50,499 nucleotides of DNA from Syntrophomonadaceae bacterium (GCA_028706315.1 JAQWBP010000012.1:1-50499), one strand, 5' to 3'. Shown: positions 33,636-42,892, numbered from the stretch's first letter. Program-made: numbers and translations. The notes: a model not told the origin generated them from the sequence alone.

Positions 33636-34535
33636 ATGCAAATATCTATGAAGTTTATGGATGAACCATCAAATCAAACTGCAGCTGCAGTAAATTTTGT
33701 CCCTGGGGACTTGGTAGAAAAAGATTCTTTTCGGGAACTAGAAAAACTTATTGGTTTAAACGAAGTAAAAAGAAATTTAGCTGAAGTTACGGCCTTTTCT
33801 CTGATTCAAAAGAAACGAACTCAGTTACAGTTGAAAGCTGACTCTACCGCCTTGCATATGGTTTTCAGGGGTAACCCAGGTACAGGGAAAACTACAGTAG
33901 CTCGCATTCTAGGCAGTATTTTTAAAGATATAGGTGTTCTGAGTAAAGGGCACCTTCTTGAAGTAGAGCGGGCTGATCTAGTTGGTGAATATATCGGACA
34001 TACAGCCCAAAAAACCCGGGAAATTTTGAAAAAATCTCTGGGCGGCATTATGTTTGTAGATGAAGCTTATACCTTATGCCAGGGGGGAGAAAAGGACTTT
34101 GGCAAAGAGGCCATTGCTACGATTGTGAAGGCGATGGAAGATTACCGGCAGGATTTAATAGTTATTTTGGCCGGCTATTCTGCGGAAATGGAACGTTTCT
34201 TGCGCTCCAACCCTGGTCTCAGGTCACGCTTTCCTATCCATATAGATTTTCCCGATTATGATGGTGATGACCTTTTCCAGATTGCACTTCATATGTATGC
34301 AGAGCGTGATTATGAATTAACCAACCGCTCCAGGTGGAAACTCAAAAGCCATCTTAATGAATTTACCAAAAGTCGGCATCCGCATAGTGGTAATGCCAGG
34401 TACATTAGAAACCTGGTAGAAAAGTCTATAAGGCTTCAGGCTTTACGAATAGTCGATAAAGAATATCATACGCGCAAAGACCTGATAACTATTGAAGAAC
34501 CTGATTTACCGTCTACATCAAAGGTAAAAAATTAA
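33636..34535 (+). CDS. spoVK: SpoVK-like AAA+ ATPase (CbbX family)
   Basis: 299-aa AAA+ protein of the SpoVK/CbbX group. Walker A GNPGTGKTT (about 79-87), Walker B GGIMFVDEAY and the sensor/arginine-finger region (RSNPGLRSRFP) are present. In Bacillus the protein is needed for spore maturation late in the mother cell, which agrees with the sigma-K-like promoter seen upstream. Position after hfq and before ynbB is usual in spore formers. Start ATG 33636 has GTGGTG 8 nt upstream. Its substrate is unknown. Confidence 0.9.
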   Translation: MQISMKFMDEPSNQTAAAVNFVPGDLVEKDSFRELEKLIGLNEVKRNLAEVTAFSLIQKKRTQLQLKADSTALHMVFRGNPGTGKTTVARILGSIFKDIGVLSKGHLLEVERADLVGEYIGHTAQKTREILKKSLGGIMFVDEAYTLCQGGEKDFGKEAIATIVKAMEDYRQDLIVILAGYSAEMERFLRSNPGLRSRFPIHIDFPDYDGDDLFQIALHMYAERDYELTNRSRWKLKSHLNEFTKSRHPHSGNARYIRNLVEKSIRLQALRIVDKEYHTRKDLITIEEPDLPSTSKVKN

Positions 34536-34600
34536 GGCAGTGAAAGTGGTGTTGAGATATTCTAAACGCATTAGAAATTATACAAGAAGCTGAAAAAAAT

Positions 34601-35803
34601 TTGGAAAATACATTTAAGTCTTTTGAAGAAATAGCTTATCAAAATCAGGTAAAGGTGCTTAATGCATTTAAACATCAACGGGTTCGCGATACACATTTTA
34701 ATGTTTCTACTGGCTATGGCTATGGTGATATGGGTAGGGATGGACTGGAAGAGATTTATGCAGAAATTTTCGTTGCAGAAGATGCTCTGGTCCGCTCACA
34801 GATAGTATCTGGTACTCATGCCATTGCTGCCTGTTTATTTGGCATTTTGCGGCCTGGTGATGAACTGGTGTCCATTATGGGCAGTCCATATGACACACTA
34901 GCTAGTATTATAGGCAAAAATAATGATATCCCTGGGACTCTAGTTGACCGGGGTATAAAATATAGTGAAGCCCGGCTACAAACTGATGGCGCTGCTGATT
35001 TTAACAGTATTGCAAAATCTATTACCAAAGATACAAGGATGGCCTTTATACAGCGCTCACGTGGTTACAGTCTGCGTCCTTCTCTTACCATTGATGATAT
35101 AGCTCATATCATTAGTATTATAAAAACCAAGAACCCTGACACCCTGGTGATGGTTGATAATTGTTATGGTGAGTTTACAGATATTAAAGAACCTTGTCAG
35201 GTAGGGGCTGATATAATCGCAGGTTCATTAATTAAAAACCCTGGTGGTGGCTTGGTACCTTCGGGTGGGTACGTAGCTGGTAAAAAAGATTTAGTTGAAC
35301 AAGTTTCCTATCATCTGACAGCGCCCGGGTTAGGAAAGGAATTGGGGGCCAGCCTGATAAATAACCGTTACCTTTACCAGGGGGTTTTTATGGCTCCCCA
35401 TGTAGTTATGCAGGCTTTAAAAAGTGCCAGCCTGGTTGCCTATATTTTTGAGAAGTATGGCTATCAGGTCTACCCATCCTGGAATGAGCTGCGCGGAGAT
35501 ATTGTACAGGCTGTAAAGCTAAAAAATACCAACGAAGTTTTGAATTTTTGCCAGGTGATACAAAACAACTCACCTGTCGATAGTGACGTTAGACTTGAAT
35601 TTGCTGAATTACCCGGATATGATGACCCGGTGGTAATGGCTGCTGGCACGTTTGTACAAGGTTCATCTATTGAATTATCGTGTGATGCGCCATTAAGAGA
35701 ACCTTACTGTGCCTATTTACAGGGTGGTTTAACTTATGAACATTGTCGCTATGTAATCAAGGAACTAATTGAATCAATACTTATTTCTCATAGCAACTGC
35801 TAA
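34601..35803 (+). CDS. YnbB-type methionine gamma-lyase-like protein (aluminium resistance family)
   Basis: 400-aa fold-type I PLP enzyme related to cystathionine/methionine gamma-lyases, historically called aluminium resistance protein. The Schiff-base Lys is in GSLIKNPGGG (about 209-218), and QRSRGYSLRPS (about 148-158) and VDNCYGEF are family motifs. The start is uncertain: the TTG at 34601 has no good Shine-Dalgarno. The same frame upstream encodes a plausible family N-terminus (ILNALEIIQEAEKN), but it is closed by a TGA at 34553 without an ATG. Function in vivo is unknown. Confidence 0.85.
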   Translation: MENTFKSFEEIAYQNQVKVLNAFKHQRVRDTHFNVSTGYGYGDMGRDGLEEIYAEIFVAEDALVRSQIVSGTHAIAACLFGILRPGDELVSIMGSPYDTLASIIGKNNDIPGTLVDRGIKYSEARLQTDGAADFNSIAKSITKDTRMAFIQRSRGYSLRPSLTIDDIAHIISIIKTKNPDTLVMVDNCYGEFTDIKEPCQVGADIIAGSLIKNPGGGLVPSGGYVAGKKDLVEQVSYHLTAPGLGKELGASLINNRYLYQGVFMAPHVVMQALKSASLVAYIFEKYGYQVYPSWNELRGDIVQAVKLKNTNEVLNFCQVIQNNSPVDSDVRLEFAELPGYDDPVVMAAGTFVQGSSIELSCDAPLREPYCAYLQGGLTYEHCRYVIKELIESILISHSNC

Positions 35804-35858
35804 GGGAGTTATACTTTAGACTTTATATCTGAATTATTCCAGGGGGGCGAGGCTAATT

Positions 35859-36338
35859 ATGGAGAATATTTTTCTTATCAGTGTGATTATACTAATAGTC
35901 ATAGGTGTTGCTGGTACAGTCGTACCATTAATACCCGGGATTCCTTTAATCTTTGTATCAATACTAGCTTATGGCTGGCATGAAGGATTTAATGTAATTA
36001 CTCCTAAATATCTTGCTATTATGGGCGCACTGACAGTTTTAGCCGTTATAATTGATTATTTATCTACGGTTCTGGGGGCCAAATATTTCGGTTCCAGCAA
36101 AAAAGGCGTGTGGGGTGCATTGTTGGGAACATTCGCTGGACTTTTTTTATTTCCACCTCTTGGTATTCTCATCGGCCCCTGGTTGGGTGCCTCCATCGGA
36201 GAATATATAGATTGTAATAACCTGAATAAAGCTATGAAAGCAGGAGTGGGTACTGTGGTAGGTCTATTTTCAGGAATGATTTTTACTTTCATTCTTTCCT
36301 TAATAATGCTGATATCTTTTTTGATCATAGTCTTCTAA
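35859..36338 (+). CDS. DUF456 family membrane protein
   Basis: 159-aa integral membrane protein with about four hydrophobic segments, including a Gly-rich stretch (about 85-115, GVWGALLGTFAGLFLFPP) that resembles glycine-zipper membrane proteins. It fits DUF456, whose function is unknown. AGGGGGGCGAGG lies before the ATG. It sits between ynbB and glnA and has no other clue to its role. Confidence 0.8.
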   Translation: MENIFLISVIILIVIGVAGTVVPLIPGIPLIFVSILAYGWHEGFNVITPKYLAIMGALTVLAVIIDYLSTVLGAKYFGSSKKGVWGALLGTFAGLFLFPPLGILIGPWLGASIGEYIDCNNLNKAMKAGVGTVVGLFSGMIFTFILSLIMLISFLIIVF

Positions 36339-36409
36339 ATTGATATATCAGGCCAAATATGTTAACCTATCTTAGTTAATAATATACCAAAAGGGCTGGA
36401 GTGATATTT

Positions 36410-37738
36410 GTGAATAAAGATGAAATAATCAAAATTGCCGTGGAGAATAATGTAAAGTTTGTACGTCTGCAATTTACTGATATTGTTGGGGTGATGAAAA
36501 GCATATCGATTACAGTTAACCAGTTAGAAAAAGCTCTGGATGGGGAATTAATGTTTGATGGATCTTCTATAGAAGGTTTTGTAAGGATAGAAGAATCAGA
36601 CATGTATCTTAAACCAGATCCCGACACCTTTTTAATCTTACCCTGGAATAATGATATATCTAAAGGTAAAACTGCTCGACTGATTTGTGATATATATGAT
36701 TCAACCAACCAGCCTTTTGAAGGTTCGCCACGATATGCATTAAAAAAGGCTCTAAGTGAAGCAGCCGAACTAGGCTATTCCATGTATGTTGGCCCTGAAC
36801 CAGAATTTTTTATGTTCCATTTAGATGAAAATGGACAACCTACCCTGGAAACAAATGATAAGGCGAGTTATTTTGACCTGCCTCCAGTGGATAAGGGTGA
36901 GGAAGCCAGAAGAGACATGGTAGAAACCCTGCAGAGTATAGGGTTTGAGATTGAAGCTTCTCACCATGAATGTGCTCCTGGGCAGCATGAAATTGATTTT
37001 AAATATAAGGATGCCCTAACTACTGCCGATAGTATAATTACTTTTCGAATAGTAGTTAGAACTGTTGCGGAAAAGCACGGCCTGCATGCAACCTTTATGC
37101 CTAAACCTATCTATGGCATAGCCGGCTCAGGTATGCATCTGCATATATCGCTTTTTAAAGACGGCAGCAATATTTTCTATGATCCGGAGCAACACGATGG
37201 GTTAAGTGATAGTTGCCGCTACTTTATTGCTGGTGTTATAAATCATGCTAAAGCAATATCAGCTATAACGAATCCAACAGTTAACTCCTACAAACGGTTA
37301 GTACCTGGCTATGAAGCGCCAGTATATATCGCCTGGTCTTACCGTAACAGGAGTCCATTAGTACGAATACCAGCCCGGCGGGGGCTAGGTACCAGAGTTG
37401 AACTACGTAACCCGGATCCTACCTGCAATCCGTACCTGGGGTTGGCTGCGATATTAAAAGCAGGACTAGATGGTATAAAGAATAAGGTTGAACCAGTAGA
37501 TCCAGTAGAGCAGAATATATACGAGATGGATCTGGCTACCCGGAAACTAAATCATATAGAATCCTTACCAGAAAATCTTTACGAAGCATTACATGAACTA
37601 AGTGCAGATAAGCTAGTACAAGAAGCACTAGGTGAACATATATATTCCCGTTTTGTGCTGGCAAAAATAAGAGAATGGGAAAGCTATAGTTCAAGAGTCC
37701 ATGACTGGGAAATAGAAGAATATTTAGAAAAATTCTAA
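36410..37738 (+). CDS. glnA: Glutamine synthetase, type I
   Basis: 442-aa dodecameric enzyme joining ammonia to glutamate with ATP. MFDGSSIEGF (about 47-56), the metal ligands in GPEPEFFMF and HHECAPGQHEIDFKY, the ATP site in HLHISLF, and NRSPLVRIPA are all intact. The length and lack of the GSI-beta insertion fit GSI-alpha of Gram-positives. The downstream GTG (36410) is preferred to GTG 36401, since GGAGTG precedes it at 6 nt and the chain length is then normal. A symmetrical terminator follows. Confidence 0.96.
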   Translation: MNKDEIIKIAVENNVKFVRLQFTDIVGVMKSISITVNQLEKALDGELMFDGSSIEGFVRIEESDMYLKPDPDTFLILPWNNDISKGKTARLICDIYDSTNQPFEGSPRYALKKALSEAAELGYSMYVGPEPEFFMFHLDENGQPTLETNDKASYFDLPPVDKGEEARRDMVETLQSIGFEIEASHHECAPGQHEIDFKYKDALTTADSIITFRIVVRTVAEKHGLHATFMPKPIYGIAGSGMHLHISLFKDGSNIFYDPEQHDGLSDSCRYFIAGVINHAKAISAITNPTVNSYKRLVPGYEAPVYIAWSYRNRSPLVRIPARRGLGTRVELRNPDPTCNPYLGLAAILKAGLDGIKNKVEPVDPVEQNIYEMDLATRKLNHIESLPENLYEALHELSADKLVQEALGEHIYSRFVLAKIREWESYSSRVHDWEIEEYLEKF

Positions 37739-37770
37739 AAAAAAAGAGCCCTTTAAAGGGCTCTTTTTTT
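37739..37770. terminator. Bidirectional terminator between glnA and lexA
   Basis: GAGCCCTTT (37746-37754) and AAAGGGCTC (37755-37763) are flanked by seven A and seven T, so the hairpin can stop both converging transcripts. The last two bases overlap the lexA stop codon. Confidence 0.92.
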
Positions 37771-38386
37771 ATAACTTACGCAATAAAGCGCAAACTTTTC
37801 CGGCAATATGAACGTCCCGAACTACTAAAGGTTTCATAGCACTATTTTCTGGCCTCAATTCAACGTATTCATCATGCCGATAATAACGTTTTACTGTGGC
37901 TTCATCACCCACAATAGCTACTATTATTTCCCCGTTAGCTGCATCTTCTTGTTGTCTGACGATAAGGTAATCGTCATTCAGAATACCTGCTTCAATCATG
38001 CTTTCTCCTTTGACCCGCAGTACAAAATGGGTTCCTTGACTGATAAAATCAGCGGGTACAGGCAGATAGCCTTCGATATTTTGTTCAGCGAGTATCGGAC
38101 TTCCTGCAGCGACATTCCCTATGATAGGAATAGATAGCGGTTCTACTGCGGTAACATCACTCTCTTGATTAACAGGTATGATGGCTCGCGGGATAGAGGG
38201 GTCTTTTCTAATCAACCCTTTCTCTTCCAGCTGAACCAGATGTGAATGAACCGTAGAGCTTGACCGTAGACCGACTGCTTGGCCAATCTCACGTACTGAA
38301 GGGGGATAGCCATCAGTTTTAATCTTTTCTATTATATAATCAAGTATTTGCTGTTGCCTTATAGTTACTTTACTATTTTTTGCCAT
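37769..38386 (-). CDS. lexA: LexA repressor
   Basis: 205-aa SOS repressor. The N-terminal winged helix (about 1-65) has PSVREIGQAVGLRSSSTVHSH. The cleavage site is Ala94-Gly95 in NVAAGS. The peptidase dyad is Ser129 (KGESM) and Lys166 (TVKRY). RecA-stimulated self-cleavage derepresses DNA repair genes. ATG 38386 follows GGAGG at good spacing; an in-frame GTG lies at 38401. A LexA box upstream points to autoregulation. Confidence 0.96.
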   Translation of the reverse strand: MAKNSKVTIRQQQILDYIIEKIKTDGYPPSVREIGQAVGLRSSSTVHSHLVQLEEKGLIRKDPSIPRAIIPVNQESDVTAVEPLSIPIIGNVAAGSPILAEQNIEGYLPVPADFISQGTHFVLRVKGESMIEAGILNDDYLIVRQQEDAANGEIIVAIVGDEATVKRYYRHDEYVELRPENSAMKPLVVRDVHIAGKVCALLRKL

Positions 38387-38415
38387 AAATTTGACCTCCA
38401 CATTATTTGGATAAA

Positions 38416-38452
38416 ATTATAGCATAGAATGGCATATAAAAACATATGTTCG
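38416..38452 (-). promoter_or_regulatory. lexA promoter with LexA box
   Basis: On the minus strand CGAACATATGTTTT (38452-38439) differs from the Gram-positive LexA box CGAACN4GTTYG at one position. TATAAT (38421-38416) lies downstream as the -10, so the box covers the poor -35 region. It is about 53 bp before the lexA start. Confidence 0.85.
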
Positions 38453-38458
38453 TGAGAA

Positions 38459-39181
38459 TTACTGCCAAAATGTATCAGGTCCGACATTTTCTATGCTCTT
38501 GAGGATCCTTCGTTTAACCCCGGGATAGCGGGTTTCCAGATCGTTAAGCAGCAGGCTGATTTCATCCCTTTTAGTCTTCCCCTCAGCAGGACAGCGATTT
38601 TCACTTATTTCTATTCCCGTACCGGTAATAAATAACTCGATATCTTTTTCTTCTACATAGACTAATGGCCGGATTACTGTAATGTCCATCCGATCGAGAT
38701 ACGTTTTAGGTTTAAAAACATTAAACTGACTGGCGTAAATCATGGACAAAAACATGGTATTTACAACATCATCGAGGTGGTGACCGAGCGCGACCTTGTT
38801 GCAATTAATTCTTTTAGCTACCGTGTTTAAGGCTCCACGCCTTAAGTTGGCACAAAGAGAACAGGGATTTTTTTCCTGGCGCGCCTTAAAAACTACCTCA
38901 CCTATATTAGTCTTCTCAATCAAAAGTGGTAGTTCCAGTGATAAGCAAAATGTTTCTACCTGCTTTATATCAGTTTCCCAGCCTAGATCGATATAAATGG
39001 GATGGATAGAAAACCGCAGGGGAGTATATATATTTAGAAGTTTAAGAAAATACAACAAGGTAAGGCTATCTTTCCCACCGGAAATCCCTACCGCTACACT
39101 ATCTCCGTTTTCTACCAGATTATAGGTAAGATTTGCCTTCCGTACTTTGTCAAATATAATGCTAGTTCGCCTTTTACTCAT
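38459..39181 (-). CDS. TtcA-like tRNA 2-thiocytidine biosynthesis protein
   Basis: 240-aa PP-loop ATPase. The ATP-binding SGGKDSLTLLYF (about 34-45) and the paired Cys in PCSLCANLRRG (about 106-116), followed by LGHHLDDVVNT (about 132-142), match TtcA-type enzymes, which thiolate C32 of tRNA using an Fe-S cluster. The group also contains TtcA-like proteins of unknown substrate, so the modification is inferred. Upstream of lexA on the same strand, but the LexA box lies between them. Confidence 0.82.
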   Translation of the reverse strand: MSKRRTSIIFDKVRKANLTYNLVENGDSVAVGISGGKDSLTLLYFLKLLNIYTPLRFSIHPIYIDLGWETDIKQVETFCLSLELPLLIEKTNIGEVVFKARQEKNPCSLCANLRRGALNTVAKRINCNKVALGHHLDDVVNTMFLSMIYASQFNVFKPKTYLDRMDITVIRPLVYVEEKDIELFITGTGIEISENRCPAEGKTKRDEISLLLNDLETRYPGVKRRILKSIENVGPDTFWQ

Positions 39182-39235
39182 TTTAGTACCTTTCTTACTA
39201 GTTTAATTAGATCATACTGGTAGGGAGATGATTTT

Positions 39236-39691
39236 TTAAGCTGAATAAACAGCGTTTATTTTGTAACGGTACACCCCTGCCGGGGCGTTGATGTCTACAA
39301 TATCGCCTGGTTTCTTTAGCAACAATCCGTGCCCCAGTGGTGAAAAACATGAAGCCTTTTGGCATTTCTTATCAGGTTGTAACTCCATAAAAGGAGAGAC
39401 TATTATCAAGTTTCTAGGTTTGGGATTGTCGAGTTGTTCTATAACTACCTCACTACCAACGATTACAAAAGGAAAGGAATTATCTGCTGTATCACTTACG
39501 GTGGTATTTTTGATATAATTATCAAGTTCTTTTATATACTCTGCCACAATTCTCTCATACTTTTTTCTTTCAGCTAGCGGTAAATTGAAAAAGTTATCGT
39601 GGCCATTTTTGACCAGTTCTTCCACATCAACAAGATGTTTTACCAGAAGTTCAAATATAAATTTAGAGACTATAAATTTATAGGTTCCCAT
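39236..39691 (-). CDS. GreA/GreB C-terminal domain protein
   Basis: 151-aa protein. The C-terminal half (about 75-151, e.g. FVIVGSEVVIEQL, IIVSPFMELQPD and FSPLGHGLLLKKPGDIV) matches the FKBP-like Gre domain that binds RNA polymerase. The N-terminal half is helical, but it is not clearly a full Gre coiled coil with its acidic tip. It may therefore be a Gre-like regulator of transcript elongation, not a true cleavage factor. The ATG at 39691 has AGGAGGG upstream; the frame opens 32 codons earlier without support. Confidence 0.75.
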   Translation of the reverse strand: MGTYKFIVSKFIFELLVKHLVDVEELVKNGHDNFFNLPLAERKKYERIVAEYIKELDNYIKNTTVSDTADNSFPFVIVGSEVVIEQLDNPKPRNLIIVSPFMELQPDKKCQKASCFSPLGHGLLLKKPGDIVDINAPAGVYRYKINAVYSA

Positions 39692-39731
39692 ACTTGGCCC
39701 TCCTAATAATACAGTAAATGGTAATGCCATT

Positions 39732-39772
39732 ATAAAAAAATAATAGAAGCACTTCGCAAAATTGCGAAGTGC
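39732..39772 (-). terminator. Terminator of the glcD-glcF operon
   Basis: GCACTTCGCAA (39749-39759) pairs with TTGCGAAGTGC (39762-39772). On the minus strand it is followed by TTCTATTATTTTTTTATAAT, and it lies about 107 bp after the glcF stop. Confidence 0.65.
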
Positions 39773-39878
39773 ATCTATATATAGCAACGATTACATACAT
39801 TATATGGTTTAAGGTAGGCTGTGTCAATAATGGAGCATATTACCATCCTCTTATTAAGTAAGGCTTTAAGTAATTACA

Positions 39879-41183
39879 TCACCTGTTTTCACCCTGCTCA
39901 ATCAGAGCATTTTGATAACATTCACTCACTAAAACCACAGGATGAACAACCTGGCATTTCCAGTTATGGCGCCTAACCCCATATTTCAGCTGCATCATGC
40001 AGCTGGGGCAGCATGTAACTAGTTTATCAGCACCAGTTTCCATAACATTGTCCATTTTTTTATCTAGTATTTTCATAGACATTTTATAGTGGGTAACACT
40101 GTAGGTGCCTGAACCGCCACAACAACTATTAGCGTTGTTCATTTCGATAAACTCGATCCCAGGTATCCTTTTTAGCAATTCCCGTGGTTCACGGGTAATA
40201 CCCTGTGCATTAGCCAGGTGACAAGGATCGTGATAGGTAACCTTTACTTTTTTATCATATTTAACCTCAGGTATCTGGATATCTATAACATTAATCAAAA
40301 AGCTGGTTAAATCCATAACGCGCGATGAGAAATCATAAGCTTGATCTTCTATGTTTAGCCCTTTAAATAAAAACTCCATGTTTTTCCTCGACAGAGCAGC
40401 TGAACACGAAGCACAGTCGGTTATAACATAATCAAAATTATAAGAATTGAATAGCTTAATATTGTGAGCTGCGAGTTTCCGCGCTGTATCCATCTTACCA
40501 TTGGCTATGTGGGGCAGTCCGCAACATTTGATACCCGGAGGGATAATAACTTCACAACCGTTACGCGTCAGGACATCGATAGTGGCTTTAGCTACTTCAG
40601 GGGATAATAAATCTGTAGCACAGCCTAAGAAATAACCGATGGTATATTTTTTAGGGCCCACCGTTTTATTAATTTCAGGCAAGCAGGTTTTTGCTGACTT
40701 GGTAGGAATATTAGTCAAAATCTTTTCCGCTTCGGGTAAATCACCAGGAAGAATCCGGGTAAGTCCCATATCACGGGCTATTTTTTGAAGTCCGAGTTTT
40801 TGCAATCCTCCCATAAAATGAGTTGATGCTTTTAAAAATCCCGGGTTTGTCCACATAGTATCAAATATAAACTCCTTAGCTATACTCGGATTTTTTTCGT
40901 ATATATACGAACGGGCGGCAGCATTAAGTTCATGGACATCAATACCTGAGGGACAATTTACTGAGCAAGTTTCACACATTAAACATGCACTTAATTTATC
41001 GTAAACAGCTTTATCAGGCTCAACTTTACCATCCCTTAACATTTGCACCATGAAAACATGGCCCCGAGGGGCAGCAGTCTCATTACCGACTTCAGCAAAA
41101 ACAGGACAAACACTTCTGCATTTGCCGCAGCGGACACATTTCATAATTTGTTCTTTTACCGGGGGCAATTCTTTGAATTCCAT
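39879..41183 (-). CDS. glcF: Glycolate/D-lactate oxidase iron-sulfur subunit (GlcF-like)
   Basis: 434-aa Fe-S protein. Two [4Fe-4S] motifs, CVRCGKCRSVCP (about 16-27) and CLMCETCSVNCPSG (about 67-80), precede two heterodisulfide-reductase-type CCG domains (CCGLPH and CCGGSGTYS). It should pass electrons from the neighbouring FAD subunit to the chain or to an electron-bifurcating partner; no etfAB genes are adjacent. ATG 41183 with GAGGG upstream is preferred to TTG 41189. The GlcE-like third subunit is absent. Confidence 0.9.
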   Translation of the reverse strand: MEFKELPPVKEQIMKCVRCGKCRSVCPVFAEVGNETAAPRGHVFMVQMLRDGKVEPDKAVYDKLSACLMCETCSVNCPSGIDVHELNAAARSYIYEKNPSIAKEFIFDTMWTNPGFLKASTHFMGGLQKLGLQKIARDMGLTRILPGDLPEAEKILTNIPTKSAKTCLPEINKTVGPKKYTIGYFLGCATDLLSPEVAKATIDVLTRNGCEVIIPPGIKCCGLPHIANGKMDTARKLAAHNIKLFNSYNFDYVITDCASCSAALSRKNMEFLFKGLNIEDQAYDFSSRVMDLTSFLINVIDIQIPEVKYDKKVKVTYHDPCHLANAQGITREPRELLKRIPGIEFIEMNNANSCCGGSGTYSVTHYKMSMKILDKKMDNVMETGADKLVTCCPSCMMQLKYGVRRHNWKCQVVHPVVLVSECYQNALIEQGENR

Positions 41184-41236
41184 AACCAACCCTCTTTATC
41201 ACTAATTCATAAATTAATTCGACTTTAATGTATATA

Positions 41237-42637
41237 CTAAAAAACTTTTCCGGGATTCATAATGCCATGGGGGTCAAACGCTTTTTTAATTCTCTTCATA
41301 TACTCAACAGCCAGGCCATGTTCGAGTTCGGCATAACTGCGCCTTACAGCGCCCACACCATGTTCACCTGTAGTCGTACCGCCCATTTCAATAGCCAGCA
41401 GATGTATTTCATGGACAAGTTTTAAGACCCTTTCGACTTCTTCGGGGTTTTCCGGATTAATGACTGGTGCGCTGTGAACATTGCCATCTCCAATATGACC
41501 ATAATTAACGATTTGAATCCCGTATTTTTTGCCCAGAGAGCGAATGGCTCTTAAAGTATCAGCAACCCGCGAAATAGGAATACTAATATCTTCTCCGGCA
41601 AAAATACGAGTACCATCAGGTCGTACTCTTGCAGCTGCAGTTGCAGTAACACTTCGTCCTTCCCACAACTGAGTCATCCTAACCGGGTCAGTAGACCATT
41701 CTACCTCCCGAGCTCTTTTCCCAGCTACTTCCTTAATTACCTGGCCCTCATATTCTACACTGGGAGGATTTCCATCTACCTCAAATAACAATATCGCTTC
41801 TGCATTGGGTAGATTAATCTCAGGCTTAAAGTCATTAACAGCGTGAATTGCCGAACTATCTAATATTTCAATACCCGAGGGAAGGATACCGGCCTGATAC
41901 ACTTCAAGTACCGTGGCTGGAGCATCATCCAGATTATCAAAAACGGCCATAGCAATACCGCGTGCGCTAGGTTTAGGTATGCATCTTATCCTGATGCGAG
42001 TAATGATACCAAGTATTCCTTCTGAACCTACCATAAGTTTGGTCAGGTTAATGCCGGATACATTTTTTATCGTACGAGCCTTCATACCACCCGTAGTTAT
42101 CACTTCTCCATTTGGCATAACTACCTCCAGGCCCAGAATATAAGGTTCAGTACTCCAGTATTTTACGGCCCTGAGGCCTGATGCATTATTGGCAACCATA
42201 CCACCAATGGTACACATCTTACTGCTACCCGGATCGGGGGGGAAAAATAGATTGTATTTAGCCAGTTCGTTATTTAAATCCGCATGTATAACCCCCGGTC
42301 GAACAATTACCTGCATATTCATAGCATCTATTTCTTCAATATCACTCCAGGTAGAAAGGTCCATTACAATTCCACCTTCGATAGCTATGCACCCACCGGT
42401 TTCACCGGTGCCTGCTCCGCGAGGTATTATATTTATATTATTATTCCAAGCAAATTTCATGACTTGCTGAACATCTTCCGTTGATCTTGGAAATACTACT
42501 GCATCCGGAGTTGCTGGTTTCAGTTTGGTAAGGAAAGAACTATCGTACGAATAGTACATCAGGTCCAGGTTCTCTGTAAGAACTTTTTCCTGGCCTAGCA
42601 TTTTGCTCAGCTCTTCCTTGATAGCTACTTGTTCCAT
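41237..42637 (-). CDS. glcD: FAD-linked oxidase, GlcD/D-lactate dehydrogenase type
   Basis: 466-aa flavoprotein of the vanillyl-alcohol oxidase superfamily. The FAD PCMH domain has IIPRGAGTGETGG (about 75-87) and DPGSSKMCTIGGMVANNASG. The C-terminal part has GHIGDGNVHSAP and GTTTGEHGVGAVRR. It oxidises a 2-hydroxyacid such as glycolate or D-lactate with FAD and passes electrons to the GlcF-like subunit encoded 53 bp downstream. Which acid it uses is open. A strong AAGGAGGACC site precedes the ATG. Confidence 0.92.
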   Translation of the reverse strand: MEQVAIKEELSKMLGQEKVLTENLDLMYYSYDSSFLTKLKPATPDAVVFPRSTEDVQQVMKFAWNNNINIIPRGAGTGETGGCIAIEGGIVMDLSTWSDIEEIDAMNMQVIVRPGVIHADLNNELAKYNLFFPPDPGSSKMCTIGGMVANNASGLRAVKYWSTEPYILGLEVVMPNGEVITTGGMKARTIKNVSGINLTKLMVGSEGILGIITRIRIRCIPKPSARGIAMAVFDNLDDAPATVLEVYQAGILPSGIEILDSSAIHAVNDFKPEINLPNAEAILLFEVDGNPPSVEYEGQVIKEVAGKRAREVEWSTDPVRMTQLWEGRSVTATAAARVRPDGTRIFAGEDISIPISRVADTLRAIRSLGKKYGIQIVNYGHIGDGNVHSAPVINPENPEEVERVLKLVHEIHLLAIEMGGTTTGEHGVGAVRRSYAELEHGLAVEYMKRIKKAFDPHGIMNPGKVF

Positions 42638-42689
42638 AACTGGTCCTCCTTAAAAACGTCTTCATATACGTTTCCGAAAATTCTAGCTT

Positions 42690-42698
42690 ATTATAACA
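42690..42698 (-). promoter_or_regulatory. Extended -10 promoter of glcD-glcF
   Basis: On the minus strand TGTTATAAT is an extended -10 consensus (TGN-TATAAT), about 53 bp before the glcD start. No clear -35 is needed or seen. Confidence 0.55.
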
Positions 42699-42769
42699 TA
42701 AAAAAAAATGCCCATTTCACTTAAAACTAAATATTTATGCATTTGCGTGCAACTTAAAACAGAAGAAAA

Positions 42770-42795
42770 CCTTAGATGCAGATCTGCATCTAAGG
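42770..42795. promoter_or_regulatory. Enhancer-like dyad 1 (ATGC-N6-GCAT)
   Basis: A perfect 26-bp palindrome, CCTTAGATGCAGA and its complement, with ATGC at 42776-42779 and GCAT at 42786-42789. Centre about 213 bp before the expected sigma-54 start point. Confidence 0.7.
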
Positions 42796-42842
42796 TGGAA
42801 GAGCTTGGGTGATGTACATTCAAAGATGCTGTTTTACTATAG

Positions 42843-42862
42843 TGCATAATGCAATATTGCAT
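42843..42862. promoter_or_regulatory. Enhancer-like dyad 2 (ATGC-N6-GCAT)
   Basis: ATGCAATATTGCAT (42849-42862) is a perfect palindrome of the same design, overlapping a second palindrome TGCATAATGCA (42843-42853). Its centre is 73 bp from dyad 1, close to seven helical turns. Confidence 0.7.
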
Positions 42863-42892
42863 GGTTATTGATGCTGAAAAGCATTAATAACC
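42863..42892. promoter_or_regulatory. Enhancer-like dyad 3 (ATGC-N6-GCAT)
   Basis: GGTTATTGATGC (42863-42874) and GCATTAATAACC (42881-42892) are inverted with a single mismatch around TGAAAA, again giving ATGC-N6-GCAT. Its centre is 22 bp from dyad 2, about two helical turns. Confidence 0.7.

Noticed and set aside
37739-37770. Palindrome between glnA and lexA as a regulatory operator for glnA
   Set aside because: It lies after both genes and has ideal terminator features in both directions.
42638-42760. A second sigma-54 promoter pointing toward glcD that could share the enhancer dyads
   Set aside because: No GC-N10-CC arrangement with the other conserved bases was found on the minus strand; an extended -10 sigma-A promoter fits better.
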